Shown here in pieces: positions 61,513-64,000 of a stretch of 64,000 nt of DNA. Each line of letters begins with the position of its first letter. Position 1 is the stretch's first letter. Below the pieces are notes generated by a model that saw only the letters and a list, made by a program, of their open reading frames with translations, was not told the origin of the DNA and did no database searches. The stretch is taken from positions 3,348,319 through 3,412,318 of the forward strand of contig AP018533.1 in assembly GCA_003573975.1 (NCBI GenBank). The letters run 5' to 3'. Origin of the DNA: Clostridiales bacterium CCNA10. Its GTDB lineage: Bacteria > Bacillota > Clostridia > Oscillospirales > Oscillospiraceae. The translations under genes and the position numbers were made by a program.

Positions 61513-62577
61513 ATGAAGAAATTCCTTCGCCCCCGCACGGTCCTCGCCGCGGTCCTGTTCGCCCTTCTCGCGTTTCTCCTCGGCGCGGTGCTCTGGAACC
61601 GCGGCCACGCCCGGTATGAGGCCCTGCCGGAAGCGGACCGATTTATGTTAGACGAGTGGAACACCTACCATCAGGGCACTGCGGACCAGGATCTCTGGGA
61701 GGGCTTCCAGCTGCGGGAGCGCTCCATCCTCGCCCTGAACGGCAGCTCCGGCGTCGGCTACCTGATCCAGCCTTCGCAGCCCGTCCGCAATCCCCTGGCA
61801 GCAAAGCTCGCCATGCCGGACGGGTTTGCCGCAGAGGTCTACCGGATCTCTCCCCTCGCGCCCCAGCTGCTCTCCCTCCGCGCAGAGGGAAACTTCAACA
61901 CCATCGGAAAGACCTACACCTGCTTCGGCAGCGAAGTGTACTTTGTCCAATATGACCCGGAAGCTGCCATGTCCAAGCCCTATACCGCCTCACATTTCAT
62001 CACCTTTCTGAGCCACGAGGCGTTCCACTACTATATGCAGGACAGCTGGCCCGCGGGCAGCACCTACTCCATGGAGGGGCTGTCGGCAGACGGCCGGGAG
62101 CTGCTGTACCAGGAGTACGAGGTCCTTGCCGACCTCCAGAACGCCCTGCTGGCGGGCCGCACAGACCGCTCGGCGCTCCTGGCGTACACACAGCAGTATC
62201 TGGACATCGTGGCGCAGCGGATCCAGAGAGATCCGGCCTTTCTGGAGCAGGAGCTGGCCCGGGAGACCGTGGAGGGCACCGCCACCTATGTGGGGATCCG
62301 GGCCTCCCAGCTGACGGGATACGACTTCGGCGTCATGTATTTCGACAATGTGAAAGACGTCCCCTTTTCCGACCTGCGGAATACGGTCGAGTCCGGCAGG
62401 CTGGACACTCAAGTTTTAGCAAACCGCATCCCCTATGAGACTGGGGCGCTGCTCTGCCTGCTCCTGGACCGCCTGGAGGTCCCGGATTGGCAGGCAGAGC
62501 TCAACCGCCAGACGCCGGAGCAGCCTGTCACACTGTACGACGTCCTCCGCGCCGCCTGCCAGCCGGACGCGCTCTGA
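61513..62577 (+). CDS. Membrane-anchored HExxH protein, putative metallopeptidase
   Basis: 354 residues, one N-terminal membrane segment (about 9-28). HEAFH (168-172) is a zinc-peptidase HExxH motif inside a helix (FITFLSHEAFHYYMQ). RETVEGTATYVG (E254) may supply the third ligand, though the distance of about 80 residues is longer than usual. I do not recognise the family. ATG 61513 follows AGGAG. It is divergent from the thiT operon. Confidence 0.7.
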   Translation: MKKFLRPRTVLAAVLFALLAFLLGAVLWNRGHARYEALPEADRFMLDEWNTYHQGTADQDLWEGFQLRERSILALNGSSGVGYLIQPSQPVRNPLAAKLAMPDGFAAEVYRISPLAPQLLSLRAEGNFNTIGKTYTCFGSEVYFVQYDPEAAMSKPYTASHFITFLSHEAFHYYMQDSWPAGSTYSMEGLSADGRELLYQEYEVLADLQNALLAGRTDRSALLAYTQQYLDIVAQRIQRDPAFLEQELARETVEGTATYVGIRASQLTGYDFGVMYFDNVKDVPFSDLRNTVESGRLDTQVLANRIPYETGALLCLLLDRLEVPDWQAELNRQTPEQPVTLYDVLRAACQPDAL

Positions 62578-62619
62578 CTCCGCCCGGCATCCCGTTCGCA
62601 GTCCAAATCCCAAAAAATG

Positions 62620-62667
62620 AAAACGTTCGTGAGCACCGCAGCCTCCCGCGGTCCTCGCGAACGTTTT
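62620..62667 (+). terminator. Terminator after the HExxH gene
   Basis: AAAACGTTCGTGAG (62620-62633) pairs with 62654-62667 (one G-T), followed by TTCTTTTCC. It could act for both strands. Confidence 0.8.
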
Positions 62668-62734
62668 TCTTTTCCGCGCCGTACTGTTACGCTCTGTGGA
62701 AGGCAGTGCGCCGGGAGGGGCGCACCGCGCCGCT

Positions 62735-63544
62735 TCAGACGTCCAGCTGCTCCGCTACGCCCTCCAGATAGTTGACGGGCAGGCTCTCCGCCTTGCCCAC
62801 GTCGATGGCGGCGGCCAGCTCCGGATCGATAGGCAGCCGGGCCAGCAGGGGCAGTCCCAGCTGCATGGCCTCCTGCTCCAGGTGGCTCTCGCCGAAAATG
62901 GCGTGCTTGGCCCCGCAGTCGGGGCACTGGTAATAGCTGTAATTCTCAATGAGGCCCAGCACGGGGATGGACATCATCTGCGCCATGTGGACCGCCTTGG
63001 TGACGATCATGGACACCAGATCCTGGGGGGAGGTGACCACGATGATGCCGTCCACCGGCAGGGACTGGAACACCGTCAGGGGCACATCCCCCGTTCCGGG
63101 AGGCATATCCACGAACATATAGTCCACGTCGCCCCACACCACATCGGTCCAGAACTGGGTAACCACGCCGGCGATGACCGGGCCGCGCCAGATCACGGGG
63201 TCGGTCTCATTCTCGGTGAGGAGGTTCAGGGACATGAGCTTGATCCCGCCGGGGGTGACCGCGGGCTGGATCCCGTCCTCGGTGGCCATGGCCCGCTCAT
63301 GGATGCCAAAGGCGGTGGGAATGGAGGGGCCGGTGATGTCGGCGTCCAGCACCGCCACCTTGCGGCCCCGCTTGGCCATGGCGGCCGCCAGGGAGGCGGT
63401 GACGGTGCTCTTGCCCACGCCGCCCTTGCCGCTGACCACGGCGATGACCTTTTTGACCTTGGATTTTGCGTTGGCCGGGGCCTTCAGGTCCCGGGAGGAG
63501 CAGTCCGCTCCGCAGGAGGAACAGTCGTGCGTACATTCAGACAT
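62735..63544 (-). CDS. Mrp/NBP35-type P-loop ATPase
   Basis: 269 residues. N-terminal cysteine cluster (C4, C8, C11, C15), a deviant Walker A GKGGVGKST (39-47), DMPPGTGDVPL, and a late CPDC pair. Family members carry or insert Fe-S clusters. ATG 63544 follows AAGGAGA. Downstream of the penicillin-binding protein on the same strand. Confidence 0.93.
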   Translation of the reverse strand: MSECTHDCSSCGADCSSRDLKAPANAKSKVKKVIAVVSGKGGVGKSTVTASLAAAMAKRGRKVAVLDADITGPSIPTAFGIHERAMATEDGIQPAVTPGGIKLMSLNLLTENETDPVIWRGPVIAGVVTQFWTDVVWGDVDYMFVDMPPGTGDVPLTVFQSLPVDGIIVVTSPQDLVSMIVTKAVHMAQMMSIPVLGLIENYSYYQCPDCGAKHAIFGESHLEQEAMQLGLPLLARLPIDPELAAAIDVGKAESLPVNYLEGVAEQLDV

Positions 63545-63637
63545 TGGAAACGTCTCCTTTCTGCCCACATACGAAAAAGGAGGGCATCAAAAATTTTTTC
63601 AAAACCGCAGGCGCGGCTGAAAGCAAAAGAAAGCGCA

Positions 63638-64000
63638 TCAGGGGACCAGGGTGTTCTCCGCCGGGAGCTGCCCCTGTCCGTCCTGGGCCGTGAAATAATA
63701 CTGAAGGATCTCCGCGGCGATGGACGCCAGGGAGGAGCCGCTGCCGCCCTTCTCCACGGCGATGGAAATGGCGATCTGGGGGTCGTCGTAGGGGGCGTAG
63801 CAGACGAACACGGCGTTGGAATTGCTCTGGCCGTTGACCTGGGCGGAGCCCGTCTTGGCCGCCACCTGGACGGGGACATCCTGGAACACACGGGCCAGGG
63901 AGCCCTCCCCGGTGGTCATGCTGTGCATCCCCCGGGTGACCGCCGCCAGGTTCTCCGGCTTCATCTCCACCGTCCCCGCCACCTCCGGCTCCGCCGCGTA
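63638..64000 (-). CDS. Penicillin-binding protein transpeptidase domain, C-terminal part
   Basis: The frame enters from the right edge; about 120 residues are visible. KTGSAQV is the third transpeptidase motif of class B PBPs (PbpA/MrdA/SpoVD-like), followed by NAVFVCYAPYDDPQIAISIAVE. The upstream part, including SxxK and SxN, lies outside. Which class B enzyme it is cannot be told. Confidence 0.9.
   Translation of the reverse strand, partial: YAAEPEVAGTVEMKPENLAAVTRGMHSMTTGEGSLARVFQDVPVQVAAKTGSAQVNGQSNSNAVFVCYAPYDDPQIAISIAVEKGGSGSSLASIAAEILQYYFTAQDGQGQLPAENTLVP

Overview
The window is GC-rich chromosomal DNA from a Firmicute, most likely an anaerobic gut clostridium of the Oscillospiraceae (Flavonifractor/Pseudoflavonifractor/Lawsonibacter type). 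That placement is inferred from gene content: a paired glgC/glgD glycogen locus, T-box control of ileS, a TPP riboswitch with a ThiT-type transporter, SLH-domain surface proteins, a PdaB-like deacetylase, TRAP and YfcC transporters, and a PBSX-type phage locus. No rRNA, tRNA or CRISPR array was seen.

Layout. 1-4217 (+): end of a DHFR/RibD-family gene, a PflA-like radical SAM protein, recG and a C_GCAxxG_C_C protein. 4266-17514 (-): a compact, ATGA-coupled PBSX-type structural module that runs small terminase-like, TerL, portal, protease, decoration, capsid, connectors, sheath, tube, frameshifted chaperone, a short unknown protein, LysM protein, baseplate genes. It has no integrase, repressor, lysis genes, fibre or normal tape measure. 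17827-28541 (+): D-Ala-D-Ala carboxypeptidase, then glgB-glgC-glgD-glgA, glgP and rpiB, with near-consensus promoters before glgB, glgP and rpiB. 28694-32784 (-): YfcC transporter / amidohydrolase / YfcC transporter, facing a MerR-family regulator across a promoter with a 19-bp spacer. 33776-36195: PdaB-like deacetylase and an alanine/glycine symporter. 36247-40765: dispersed GC-rich repeats around an orphan tail-fibre-like gene and a large acidic SLH protein.

40766-48530 (-): a TRAP transporter with a sugar-type kinase, a class I aldolase and a zinc dehydrogenase, controlled by an RpiR-type regulator whose likely operator overlaps the promoter. 48698-52059 (-): an Ile T-box leader, a small zinc-ribbon gene and ileS. 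52172-54100 (-): a Na/Pi cotransporter-family gene behind a long leader with a short ORF and a terminator-like hairpin. Then ABC-F ATPase, S41-like protease with SLH repeats, HD hydrolase (+), C39-like protease, a TPP-riboswitch transcript carrying ThiT and a HAD hydrolase, a membrane-anchored HExxH protein (+), an Mrp-type P-loop protein, and the C-terminus of a penicillin-binding protein running off the right edge.

The most interesting material is the phage-derived module. Its genes are intact and translationally coupled, yet essential phage functions are missing. It has a 9-A frameshift site, a 216-residue proline/alanine-rich protein in the tape-measure slot, and a duplicated terL 3' end separated from the first by a hairpin-packed cassette. 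A tail-fibre-like gene about 20 kb away could serve it. A domesticated particle (GTA-like or bacteriocin-like) is a hypothesis, not a demonstration.
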